64,000 nt of DNA, from the NCBI GenBank assembly GCA_021776195.1, contig JAJFGK010000026.1, positions 58,104-122,103 on the forward strand. The letters are read 5' to 3'. Each line of letters begins with the position of its first letter. Positions within the stretch are counted from its first letter, which is position 1. The DNA is from Kiloniellaceae bacterium (GTDB lineage Bacteria > Pseudomonadota > Alphaproteobacteria > Kiloniellales > Kiloniellaceae). The notes beneath the pieces are model-generated. The model saw only the letters and a program-made list of their open reading frames with translations, did no database searches and was not told the DNA's origin. Position numbers and translations under genes: made by a program. Positions 1-8,438 of the stretch are shown one piece after another.

Positions 1-2
1 CC

Positions 3-1547
3 AAGACCGTCAAGGACAGCGCCTGCGTGGTGGTCTGGGGCGCCAATCCCTCGGCCTCGGCGCCCCACACCCACAAGCATTGGCTGGGCGAGCGGCCCTG
101 TCCCCTGGTGGTGATCGATCCGGTGCGCCACGAGACCGCCGACATGGCCGACCTCTACCTGCAACCCTTTCCCGGCAGCGACGCCGCACTGGCCTTCGGG
201 TTGCTCCACATCCTGCGCCGCGACGGCCAGTGGGACGAGGCCTTCCTGGCCGCCAACACCCTGGGCTGGGAAGAGATCATTCCCGCCGTCGAGGCGGCGG
301 CGCCAGCCTGGACGGCAGAGGCCACCGGCATTCCCGAGGCCGATATCGAGGAGGCCGCCCGGCTCTACAGTGCCGGGCCGGCGCTGCTCTGGCTCGGCCA
401 GGGCCTGCAGCGCCAGCCCCAGGGCGGCAACGTCTTTCGCGCCTGCGGGTTGCTGCCGGCGGTCACCGGCAACCTCGCCAAGCCGGGGGCCGGGATCTAC
501 TACCTGAACGGCACCTGGGCCCAGAAGATCGACGGCGCCTATGTGGAACGGGCCGACCTGCGCAGCCGCGAGTCCCCGGCCGTCAGCCACATGGATCTGG
601 TCGATGTGTTGAACGATCCGGCACGCGCCGCGGTCTTCATGAGCTGGAACATGAACGTCGCCGCCTCGGGGCCGCGCCAGGCCGCGCTGCAAGCCGCGCT
701 GGCCCGCGAGGACCTTTTCACCGTGGTGATCGAGCTGTTCCAGACCGACACCGCCGACTATGCCGATATCATTTTGCCGGCGGCCTCCTTCCTCGAGTTC
801 GACGACCTGGTGACGCCCTACTTCAACCTCTTCCTCTCGGCCCAGGCCAAGGTCGAGGAGCCGCCGGGCGAGGCCCTGCCGAACCAGGAAATCTTCCGCC
901 GCCTGGCCCGCGCCCTGGGGGCCAACGAGCCGGCCCTCTTCGAGGAGGACCGGGCGATCCTCGATCATGTGCTGGACAAGAGCCCGGTGCCGGTCACCTT
1001 CGACCGGCTGAAGGAGATCGGCACCCTCGATCCCTGGGACGAGCCGCGCATCCAGTTCGAAAGGCTGCAGTTCCACACCCCCTCGGGCAAGATCGAGATC
1101 GCCTCCGAGGCCGCCGCCGGCGACGGTCATCCGCGGCTCCCTCAATCAGGCGCCGATCCCAGGCCCGCGGCGGGCAAGCTGCGCCTGCTCTCGCCGGCCA
1201 GCAAATGGACCATGAACGACAGCTACGCCAACGATCCCAAGGTGCGCGAACAGTTGGGCGACCTCGCCGTGACCCTGCATCCCGACGACGCCAAGGCTCT
1301 GGGTCTGGCGGACGGCAGCCTGGCCCGGGTGGCCAGCGGGACCGGCGCGTTGGACATGCGGGTCGCGGTCGACGCGGTGGTGCCGCGCGGCGCGGCGCTC
1401 TCCTGCAAGGGGCACTGGCCACGGGTCGAAGCGGCCCGTTCGGCACCGCGCGCCAACATCAACGCGCTGAACCCCGGGACCAAGACCGACATGGGCGAAA
1501 GCTCGGCGGTCCACGGCGTGGAGGTGACAGTCAGCGCGGCGGGGTAG
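3..1547 (+). CDS. Molybdopterin-dependent oxidoreductase, C-terminal part (cut by window start)
   Basis: The 5' end lies outside the window; the frame is open from base 3, giving 514 visible residues. This is the catalytic large subunit type of the Mo/W-bis-MGD (DMSO reductase/formate dehydrogenase) superfamily. The visible start (VVVWGANPSAS, about residues 9-19 of the fragment) matches the segment where the nucleotide of one MGD is held. TADYADIILPAASFLEFDD is the typical mid-protein motif of the family. The last ~115 residues form the molydop-binding beta-barrel (begins near NDSYANDPKVREQLG, ends NINALNPGTKTDMG). The N-terminal [4Fe-4S] motif and the Mo ligand are not visible, so the substrate cannot be assigned. 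It ends 4 bases before the stop of the convergent membrane-protein gene. Confidence 0.85.
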   Translation, partial: KTVKDSACVVVWGANPSASAPHTHKHWLGERPCPLVVIDPVRHETADMADLYLQPFPGSDAALAFGLLHILRRDGQWDEAFLAANTLGWEEIIPAVEAAAPAWTAEATGIPEADIEEAARLYSAGPALLWLGQGLQRQPQGGNVFRACGLLPAVTGNLAKPGAGIYYLNGTWAQKIDGAYVERADLRSRESPAVSHMDLVDVLNDPARAAVFMSWNMNVAASGPRQAALQAALAREDLFTVVIELFQTDTADYADIILPAASFLEFDDLVTPYFNLFLSAQAKVEEPPGEALPNQEIFRRLARALGANEPALFEEDRAILDHVLDKSPVPVTFDRLKEIGTLDPWDEPRIQFERLQFHTPSGKIEIASEAAAGDGHPRLPQSGADPRPAAGKLRLLSPASKWTMNDSYANDPKVREQLGDLAVTLHPDDAKALGLADGSLARVASGTGALDMRVAVDAVVPRGAALSCKGHWPRVEAARSAPRANINALNPGTKTDMGESSAVHGVEVTVSAAG

Positions 1548-1551
1548 GGGG

Positions 1552-2400
1552 CTAAGAGCTGTATTTTCCATAGAGAAAGCCGTGCCAGCGGCGAAGCAAG
1601 GCGGTCATGACATGATCATGGGCGCGCCAAAAGCGGTGTTCGCTCCCGCTCACCACGATCTCCGAGAAGGGGATTGTTTCTTCAGCCGAAAAGAAGGGTC
1701 TCAGCAAGACAAAGAGGCAGAAGGCGCCGAAATAGAAGCCAACCGCAACAGCGATCATCAGGACCGGAAAGAAAGCGATCACGGCAACGGCGGCAGCGCC
1801 CAGCGAGAGATCATCCCATTCTATTTCCACAAAGTAGAGCCGAGACACCGCGATGATCCCAAGAAATGCGAAGGCACAGAGCACTAGGGTTGCCGTACAG
1901 TAGGTTATCAAGGACCGCCTTGGATTTACAGGTCGGCCATCAATTGCGAGATGGGTCGCAAGTGATCGCAGCAAGCGCTCAGGAGCAGGGCCGCCCCACA
2001 GAAGGACGGTTTCACCGGTCGTCAGTGTGACATTCGTCCGGAGCAACGCACCTTGACACCGCATCTCGCCCGAGGCGACCGAAGTGCGTTCTATTGCACG
2101 AAGCTCGCTGCCTGCGTTTTTCGTACGGATCAAGATGCGTCGGTCGGTGATGACGAGGTTGGGAACAGAGGAAAGATGGCCACGAGTTACGAGTATCAAA
2201 GATATGAGAAAAACCAGTCCGAGAATGAGAATGTCCAAGGCATCATGCCACGCCACGATCAGGTAATTGAGGGCGCAGTAAAGCGCAAAAAGAGCGCTAC
2301 TAAACGCCAGTCGCCACCAGTAGTAAAGCTTCTGATCTTCGAACAGAACGGTTTCGTCGCCTTCGAGAGAGTAAGACCGTGATGGGTTTTTCACGTTCAC
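1552..2400 (-). CDS. Membrane protein with PH-like (bPH2/YdbT-type) segment
   Basis: A protein of 282 residues starting at a GTG with no convincing ribosome site; a second in-frame GTG lies two codons downstream. There are two hydrophobic hairpins: one near residues 27-70 and one near residues 165-235. Between them, VPNLVITDRRILIRTKN (about 79-95) is the typical strand pattern of bacterial PH domains, which read as V-T-x-R-R/K-hydrophobic. The C-terminal ~45 residues are soluble again. Codon use is more AT-rich than in its neighbours (many A/T third positions), which may indicate recent acquisition. Function is unknown; bPH2 proteins are mostly uncharacterised membrane proteins. It stands alone between two convergent or co-oriented catabolic genes. 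Confidence 0.6.
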   Translation of the reverse strand: MNVKNPSRSYSLEGDETVLFEDQKLYYWWRLAFSSALFALYCALNYLIVAWHDALDILILGLVFLISLILVTRGHLSSVPNLVITDRRILIRTKNAGSELRAIERTSVASGEMRCQGALLRTNVTLTTGETVLLWGGPAPERLLRSLATHLAIDGRPVNPRRSLITYCTATLVLCAFAFLGIIAVSRLYFVEIEWDDLSLGAAAVAVIAFFPVLMIAVAVGFYFGAFCLFVLLRPFFSAEETIPFSEIVVSGSEHRFWRAHDHVMTALLRRWHGFLYGKYSS

Positions 2401-2525
2401 CTGACCGGCGCCTAGCTGTCGTTAAAGGCGTGTAGTCCTCAATCATATCACTCAAAGGTTAACCGCAATCCATGGCTGTCGAGGTATCTCCGGTGGCAAA
2501 GGCTGGTCAGCGCGGCGGGGTCACC

Positions 2526-3878
2526 CTAAATCCAGTCGTCGCGGACCTTGTACCAGGCGAAGGCGGCGCGCAGGGCCCAGAGGCGCAGGGCGGCGAAGGG
2601 AAAGCGCGGCGGGGCGCCGGCCAGGACGGCGGGCAGGCGGGCCTGGGGGCTTTCGTTGCCGAGGGCCAGGCGGGCCAGTTCGCGGCCGGCCCAGGGCGCG
2701 GTGTTGACCCCGTTGGCGTGGTAGCCGTAGCCGAACAGCACCGAGGGGTCGTCCTCCAGCCGGCCGATAGCCGGCGTGCGCCGCCGGGTCAGGCAGACCA
2801 GCCCCCGCCAGAAGTGGCTGATCTCGACCTCCCTCCAGGCTGGGAAAACCTCGCCCAGGCGGCGGGTCATCCAGGCCTTCATCTGTTGGCCGGCCGCCGG
2901 CGAGCCGCTGAAGTCGCCGCGCGCGCCGAACAGAAAGGTCCGGTCGGGCAATAGGCGGTAATAGAACAGCAGGGTGCGGGTGTTGCAGACCGGGTTCAGC
3001 GTGTTCCAGCTTTGCGCGGCCACCTCGGCCTCGGTCAGCGGCCGGGTGGTGATGATGTTGGAGAGCGCCGGCAGGATGCGCCGGTCGAAGGCCGGGTGCA
3101 GTTTCTCCGGCATGAAGCCGTTGGCCGCCACCACCACCCGGCGGGCCTTCACGGTGCCGCCCTTGGTGACCAGCCGGTGCCAGCCGCCGGGCTCGCGGGT
3201 CCAGTCCAGGACCTCGCTGAAGGGGTGCAGATTGGCGCCGTGGCGGGCCGCCGCGAGGGCCAGGCCCTGGGCGAATTTCAGCGGGTGCAGCCCGTAGCCG
3301 GCGCCGACGTGCAGGCCGCCGAACTGTTCGTTCGACTGGTGGCCGACGGCGGGGAAGGCGACCCGGTCATAGACCGTGGTCGGAATGCCGAAGTAGCGTT
3401 GCAGGGCCCGGGCTTCTTCCTTCAGGCCGGCGAAGGCCTTGGGGCGATGGGCGACCTCCAGGTTGCCGTCGCCCACCAGGTCGCAGTCGATGGCTTCGTC
3501 GGCGCAGAGCTGCCTGTTGAGATCCATGCCCTCGAGTTGCGCCGCATAAAACCGCTTGGTTTCGTCCAGTCCGTAGCGCTCGATCATCTGGGTCAGGCCG
3601 AGCTTGGAGGCGGCCAGGCAGCAGAAGCCGCCGTTGCGCCCTGAGGCGCCCCAGGCGATCTTGCCGGCCTCCAGCAGGCGAACCTCGCTGCCATGGTCGC
3701 GGGCCAGGTGCAGCGCCGTGGAAAGCCCGGTGAAACCGCCGCCGATGACCGCGACCTCGCAGGTCTCTTCGCCCGCAAACGCCTGAAAGCGGTCGGCAAT
3801 GTCCGGTGCCGTGGCTTCCCAATAGCTCGGGACCGGCGCGTCGAAGCGGTAGATCGAATCGTGAAAGAGGCGGCCCAT
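2526..3878 (-). CDS. FAD-dependent amine oxidase, PuuB/OrdL-like
   Basis: 450 residues of the DAO (D-amino-acid oxidase) flavoprotein fold. The dinucleotide-binding motif VAVIGGGFTGLSTALHLAR lies near residues 42-60, followed by GASGRNGGF (near 77-85), the signature seen in gamma-glutamylputrescine oxidases and related OrdL proteins. The C-terminal GYGYHANGVN (flavin contact) is present. It follows a class III aminotransferase gene on the same strand with a 32-base gap, so the two probably form an operon. By family knowledge, PuuB oxidises gamma-glutamylputrescine to the aldehyde; the aminotransferase partner suggests polyamine or diamine use. No glutamylputrescine synthetase or aldehyde dehydrogenase is in the window, so the exact amine is not known. 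Confidence 0.85.
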   Translation of the reverse strand: MGRLFHDSIYRFDAPVPSYWEATAPDIADRFQAFAGEETCEVAVIGGGFTGLSTALHLARDHGSEVRLLEAGKIAWGASGRNGGFCCLAASKLGLTQMIERYGLDETKRFYAAQLEGMDLNRQLCADEAIDCDLVGDGNLEVAHRPKAFAGLKEEARALQRYFGIPTTVYDRVAFPAVGHQSNEQFGGLHVGAGYGLHPLKFAQGLALAAARHGANLHPFSEVLDWTREPGGWHRLVTKGGTVKARRVVVAANGFMPEKLHPAFDRRILPALSNIITTRPLTEAEVAAQSWNTLNPVCNTRTLLFYYRLLPDRTFLFGARGDFSGSPAAGQQMKAWMTRRLGEVFPAWREVEISHFWRGLVCLTRRRTPAIGRLEDDPSVLFGYGYHANGVNTAPWAGRELARLALGNESPQARLPAVLAGAPPRFPFAALRLWALRAAFAWYKVRDDWI

Positions 3879-3910
3879 GCCCCAAGCTTAGGTAGTTCTT
3901 CCCGTCGAGA

Positions 3911-5305
3911 TCAACCTTTCCAGATGCCCTCGGCCTTGACCTCCTCCATGGCCCGCTCGATGCCGCCGCGCAGCATCGCCACGAGGTCGTCAATCTGGGC
4001 TTCGGTGATGATCAGCGGCGGCGACATGACGCACATGTTGATCAGCGAGCGGACGATCAGGCCCTGGTCCTGGCAATGCCGGTCGATCCGGTTGCCGATC
4101 TCGTAGTCCAGCCCCAGGGGATCGGCGATGTCGTCGGACAGGTTGCTTTCGATCCCGGCCATCAGGCCGAGACCGCGCACGTCGCCCACGATCGGGATGT
4201 CGCGCAGGGTTTGCAGGCGTTCCTGGAAGTAGGGCGCGACCTTGAGGACATGCTCCAGCATGCCCTCGTTTTCCATGATCTCGATGTTCTTCAGCGCCGC
4301 CGCGGCGGCCACCGGATGGCCGGAGTAGGTAAAGCCGTTGGAGAAGATCGCGGCGCCGTCGCTGGCCTCGCTGACCTGTTCGATCAGGCGGTCGGAAATC
4401 AGGGTGGCGCCCATGGGGATGTAACCCGAGGTCAATCCCTTCGCGCAGGTGATGATGTCGGGGACAATCCCGAAGACGGCCTCGGAGGCGAAGAAGTGGC
4501 CGAGCCTGCCGAAAGCGGTCACCACCTCGTCGGAGATCGTCAGCACGTCGTACTTGCGGCAGACCTCGAGGCAGCGTTGGTGATAGCCGGGCGGTGGCAC
4601 GACGACGCCGCCCGATGCCAGGATCGGCTCGGCGATAAAGGCGGCGGTGCGCTCGGGCCCGATCTCCAGGATCTTGTTTTCCAGGTCGGCGACCTTCTCG
4701 TCGCAGAAGGCCTCCAGGGATTGTCCTTCCGGGCGGCGATAGGGCTTGGGCGCCGGGATGTGGTGGATGAAACCCTGCTCGAAGTCGAGCAGCGACTTGT
4801 CGCGCTCCTTGCCGGAGCAGGAGGCCGAGAGATAGGTGCTGCCGTGATAGCCCTGGCCGCGCGAGATGATGTGTTTCTTCTCCGGGCGGTCCAGGCAGTT
4901 GTTGTAGAACATGACGAAGCGCAGGGCCGAATCGATAGCCGTCGAGCCGCAGGTCGAGAAAAACACCGAGTTGAGATCGCCGGGCGAGAGGCTCGCCAAC
5001 TTGTCGGCCAACTGAGCGGCCGGCGCATTGGCCAGGCTCCAGGGCGAAAAGTAGGTCATCTCCATGACCTGCTTGGCGATTGCGTCGGCCATGTCCTGGC
5101 GGCCGTGGCCGATGTTGACGCACCACATGCCGGCGGGCCCGTCCATCAGCCGATTGCCGTCGCTGTCGTAGACATAGATGCCCTCGGATCGTCCGATAAC
5201 GGTGCGGTTGTTCTGGCCGACCTTCGCGATATCGTCCCAGGGATGGACGACGTGGTTGTCCTGGGTTTGAATTCGGGCGGTATCGAATACGGATTCGGGG
5301 GACAT
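3911..5305 (-). CDS. Class III PLP aminotransferase (omega-amine:pyruvate type)
   Basis: 464 residues starting MSPESVFD. The frame stays open far upstream, but that part lies over the divergent peptidase gene and is not protein-like, so the ATG at 5305 is chosen. PLP-fold landmarks are visible: STCGSTAIDSALRF (about 117-130), the ISRGQGYHGST loop that stacks on PLP (147-157), SDEVVTAFGRLGHFF (258-272) with the Asp that contacts the pyridine nitrogen, and the Schiff-base lysine in DIITCAKGLTSG (Lys289). This matches the SpuC/omega-aminotransferase group that uses putrescine or other terminal amines with pyruvate. The gene heads an operon with the PuuB-like oxidase and shares a 147-base divergent promoter region with the S58 peptidase. 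Confidence 0.88.
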   Translation of the reverse strand: MSPESVFDTARIQTQDNHVVHPWDDIAKVGQNNRTVIGRSEGIYVYDSDGNRLMDGPAGMWCVNIGHGRQDMADAIAKQVMEMTYFSPWSLANAPAAQLADKLASLSPGDLNSVFFSTCGSTAIDSALRFVMFYNNCLDRPEKKHIISRGQGYHGSTYLSASCSGKERDKSLLDFEQGFIHHIPAPKPYRRPEGQSLEAFCDEKVADLENKILEIGPERTAAFIAEPILASGGVVVPPPGYHQRCLEVCRKYDVLTISDEVVTAFGRLGHFFASEAVFGIVPDIITCAKGLTSGYIPMGATLISDRLIEQVSEASDGAAIFSNGFTYSGHPVAAAAALKNIEIMENEGMLEHVLKVAPYFQERLQTLRDIPIVGDVRGLGLMAGIESNLSDDIADPLGLDYEIGNRIDRHCQDQGLIVRSLINMCVMSPPLIITEAQIDDLVAMLRGGIERAMEEVKAEGIWKG

Positions 5306-5452
5306 GAGTCTGCTCTTTCGTTTTTTTGGGACCGTGACCGCGAGGCAAGACGGCGGCAGGGACATGCTGCCATTTGCTTGCCTTCTTGTCAAAGAAATTG
5401 AACAATCGGACAAATACATCGCGACAGGTCCAACAACAACGAAGGCACATCC

Positions 5453-6604
5453 ATGACCGACCACGACTATCAGCGGGTCAGCGCCCTGGGGCGCACCCGG
5501 GCGCGCGGCCTGGGAATTCCCTTCGATGGCACACCCGGTCCCTGGAACGCCATTACCGATGTGCCGGGTGTCGCGGTCGGCGTGACCACGCTCATCGAGG
5601 GCGAAGGGCCGCTGGTGGTCGGGCAGGGGCCGATCCGAACAGGGGTGACCGCCATCCTGCCGCGCAGCGGCGATGCCCTGGTCACCCCGCTGATGGCCGG
5701 CTGTCATAGCCTGAACGGCAACGGCGAGATGACCGGCACGGTTTGGATCGAGGAGGCCGGCGAGCTGGTCGGCCCCATTACCATCACCAACACCCATTCC
5801 TGCGGGATCGCCCGGGACGCGACGATCCAGTGGCTGGTCAAGCACCATGGCGACAGCCTCTCGGACTTTTCGCTGCCGGTCGCCGCCGAGACCTACGACG
5901 GTGATCTGAACGACATCAACGGTTTCCATATCCGGCCCGAGCATGTCTTTCAGGCGATCGAGGATGCCCGCGGCGGACCCATGGAACTGGGCTCCCTGGG
6001 CGGCGGGACGGGGATGATCTGCTACGATTTCAAGGGCGGCAATGGCAGTGCCTCGCGGCTTGTCCAGGCGGCTGGCGAGAGCTATCGCGTCGGCCTCTTC
6101 GTTCAGGCCAACTTCGGGCTCCGCCGCGAGCTCCTGGTCGCGGGCATTCCGGTCGGCCGGGAGATTCCCGGCGGCGAGGTTCGCGGCAAGCCGGCGGGCT
6201 CGGTGATCGCCATCGCGGCGACCGACGCGCCCCTGCTGCCGCATCAGTTGAAGCGATTGGCACGGCGGATATCCCTGGGCCTGGCGCGCACCGGGTCGAT
6301 TGCCCATCACGGCTCGGGGGACATTTTTCTCGCCTTCTCCACCGCCAATGCCGCCGCCTTCAGGCTCGGCGGCGAGGGGAGGGGGCCACGCCGTGCCGAC
6401 TTTCTGGCCAACGAAGACCTCGATCCCCTGTTCGCGGCGGCGGTGCAGGCAACCGAGGAGGCGGTCATCGATTCCATGGTGGTGAACGCGACCATGACGG
6501 GTCGCGATGGGCTGGAGGTCCGGGCCTTACCGCACGATCGTCTCTGCGCCATCCTGGAGCACCACCGCCGCCTGGAAACTCCGGTTGAAGGTATCGCCGG
6601 GTGA
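5453..6604 (+). CDS. P1/S58-family self-cleaving aminopeptidase (DmpA/BapA type)
   Basis: 383 residues, close to DmpA (375). These are N-terminal-nucleophile enzymes made as a precursor that cuts itself before the catalytic serine. The expected Gly-Ser pair sits exactly at residues 249-250 (KPAGSVIAIAATDAPLLP), the same numbering as DmpA Ser250. Other family blocks are TNTHSCGIARDATIQWL, LGSLGGGTGMICYDFKGG and RTGSIAHHGSGDIFLAF. Known members remove N-terminal D- or L-amino acids, hydrolyse amino-acid amides or esters, or open beta-peptides. The stop overlaps the GTG start of the MFS gene by four bases, so the peptidase and a transporter are coupled. It is divergent from the aminotransferase gene. 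The precise substrate is not predictable. Confidence 0.9.
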   Translation: MTDHDYQRVSALGRTRARGLGIPFDGTPGPWNAITDVPGVAVGVTTLIEGEGPLVVGQGPIRTGVTAILPRSGDALVTPLMAGCHSLNGNGEMTGTVWIEEAGELVGPITITNTHSCGIARDATIQWLVKHHGDSLSDFSLPVAAETYDGDLNDINGFHIRPEHVFQAIEDARGGPMELGSLGGGTGMICYDFKGGNGSASRLVQAAGESYRVGLFVQANFGLRRELLVAGIPVGREIPGGEVRGKPAGSVIAIAATDAPLLPHQLKRLARRISLGLARTGSIAHHGSGDIFLAFSTANAAAFRLGGEGRGPRRADFLANEDLDPLFAAAVQATEEAVIDSMVVNATMTGRDGLEVRALPHDRLCAILEHHRRLETPVEGIAG

Positions 6605-7803
6605 CGACCGGGGCCGGGGGCCCTCGATTGCCGGGCGACGCTTCTCTCAGCGACAGCCAGCGACGCAGATCGCTGATCGTCATCATCGCCTCGTCGGGCG
6701 TCGCCGGCTTGACCCTCGGGATGATCTTACCGCTCATATCGCTGGCGCTCGACGCGGTCGGCGAGAGCACTGGGGTGATCGGCACGGTGGCCGCGGCCTC
6801 GCCGCTCGGTATCCTGGTCTGCAGCCCCTTCGTGCCCCGGATCATCGGAAGGTTCGGCGTGCTCCGCGCGTTGGTCCTGGCGCTGGCTCTGGATGTGGCG
6901 GTCATTCTCTGCCTGCCGCTGGCGATCACCCCCTGGCTTTGGCTGCCGCTCTGTTTTCTCACCGGCCTGGCCAGCGGTGTGCATTGGATTGCCACGGAAA
7001 CCTGGGTCCTGGCAGCCGCCGGACCGGCCAGGCGCGGTCGAGCCGTGGCGCTCTACATGATGGTCCTGGCGGGCGGGTTCGCCCTGGGCCCGCTGGTCAT
7101 CGGCTTTGTCGGCGTCGTCGGCTGGCTGCCCTATGTTACGGTTGCGGGCTGTATGGCCCTGGCCGGTTTGCCTCTGATGCTGGCGCGCGGATGTGTGCCA
7201 CAGCTGCCGCCGCGCGAGCCCGCGGCCTTTTCCACGGCCTTTCGCACTGCGCCGATGATCCTGGCCGCGGCATTGATGGCCGGCTTCATCGATACCGCGG
7301 TGATCGCCCTCCTGCCGCTCTATGGCCTGAACCGGGGGCTCGGCCAGGCCGAGGCGGTCTTTCTGCTCTCGGCCATGCTGATGGGCACGATGGTGCTGCA
7401 GTTGCCGATCGGCTGGCTCGCCGATCGTCTCGACAGCCGCCGGCTGATCATCGCCTTTGCCGTGGTCTTTATGGTGGCGCCCCTTCTAGTGCCGCAGGTG
7501 CTCGCCGTCTCGGCCTGGCAATGGCCGCTGCTGATTATCTGGGGGGCCTGTTCGGTGGGGGTCTACACCTTGGCATTGGCCCTATTGGGCGAACGCTTTT
7601 CGCAGGGCGCCCTGGCCGGCGCCAACGCCGCCATGGTCGCGGTCTACACGCTGGGTTCCGTGACCGGTCCGTTCCTCTGCGGCCTCGCCATGGACCTTTG
7701 GGGCACCGAAGCCCTGATGCCGACGCTCAGTGCCGCGGCCGGAATTTTTCTGCTGTTCGCGGCCTACCGGACCTTTGTCCGGGCGAGACCCGCTGGCGGC
7801 TGA
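6601..7803 (+). CDS. MFS transporter coupled to S58 peptidase
   Basis: 400 residues with about twelve hydrophobic segments typical of the major facilitator superfamily. The GTG start overlaps the peptidase stop (GTGA), which argues for translational coupling. The first membrane helix begins near residue 21, after a short polar head. The loop PRIIGRFGVLRALVLALAL (about 79-97) is the family's cytoplasmic loop 2-3 region, and ADRLDSRRLIIAFAVVF marks the equivalent loop in the second half. No substrate can be read from sequence. Its position suggests import of the peptide or amide cleaved by the peptidase, or export of the product. It ends 8 bases from the convergent ArsR gene. Confidence 0.8.
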   Translation: MTTGAGGPRLPGDASLSDSQRRRSLIVIIASSGVAGLTLGMILPLISLALDAVGESTGVIGTVAAASPLGILVCSPFVPRIIGRFGVLRALVLALALDVAVILCLPLAITPWLWLPLCFLTGLASGVHWIATETWVLAAAGPARRGRAVALYMMVLAGGFALGPLVIGFVGVVGWLPYVTVAGCMALAGLPLMLARGCVPQLPPREPAAFSTAFRTAPMILAAALMAGFIDTAVIALLPLYGLNRGLGQAEAVFLLSAMLMGTMVLQLPIGWLADRLDSRRLIIAFAVVFMVAPLLVPQVLAVSAWQWPLLIIWGACSVGVYTLALALLGERFSQGALAGANAAMVAVYTLGSVTGPFLCGLAMDLWGTEALMPTLSAAAGIFLLFAAYRTFVRARPAGG

Positions 7804-7811
7804 GCCGCCGC

Positions 7812-8201
7812 TCAGGGCTGGCCGAAGATTCGCGCCAGAAGATCTAGGATTTCCTCGGTCGATTCGTTGGCGAGAGAATAGTAGATCGTCTGACCCTGAC
7901 GCCTGGTCTTGACCAGATTGTCCGCGCGCAGCCGGGCCAATTGTTGCGAAACCGTCGGTTGCCGCAGAGTGAGGGCCGCGGCCAGCTCGAGCACGGACTT
8001 TTCGCCTGCTTGAAGCAGATAGAGGATCGACAGCCGCTTTTCATTGGCCAGCGAGCGCAAAACCTCCGAAGAGGCCGCAATACCCTTTTCGCGTGTCATG
8101 TTTTTCAGGCGACGCTTGTTCAAGCTCCTCGAGGCCTCGCGGCTCCCGGTTAGATTATCGTCGATTAGATCCGAATCTCGTGCTGTCAATGCATAGGCCA
8201 T
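7812..8201 (-). CDS. ArsR-family winged-helix transcriptional regulator
   Basis: 129 residues with the start chosen here. LRSLANEKRLSILYLLQAGE followed by the recognition helix region LRQPTVSQQLARLRADNLV and the wing KTRRQGQTIYYSL is a canonical ArsR/SmtB helix-turn-helix. The ATG at 8201 is chosen because a GGAG lies six bases upstream; an internal ATG at 8099 would give 95 residues and is also plausible. I see no cysteine pair in the usual metal-binding helix (the alpha3 CVC motif is absent), so metal sensing is unlikely. It points away from the MFS gene at 8439, making it the likely divergent regulator of that transporter. Confidence 0.85.
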   Translation of the reverse strand: MAYALTARDSDLIDDNLTGSREASRSLNKRRLKNMTREKGIAASSEVLRSLANEKRLSILYLLQAGEKSVLELAAALTLRQPTVSQQLARLRADNLVKTRRQGQTIYYSLANESTEEILDLLARIFGQP

Positions 8202-8438
8202 CGCTCGCTCCGGCTTATCCTTTTCCGTCGCATCGATCACCAGCGAATCCCTTGGGTGATCCCCACTTACCACCCTACTCGTTAGTTCGGTGTTCCCCGT
8301 TCAAAATCCATTCACGGTTCCGAGAGAACGCCGCGATTGGCCCGACCGGCGCGGTGTTGTGGCGCGTTGCCGAAAAGTCCAAAGTGGTCGCGGGTGCGGT
8401 TCCGGACCGCGGCGCGATATTCTTTTGGGGGCAGGGAC

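Noticed and set aside
5306..6310. Upstream open frame that would extend the class III aminotransferase to 799 residues
   Set aside because: It runs antisense over the S58 peptidase gene, has no protein-like features and lies upstream of a good ATG at 5305.
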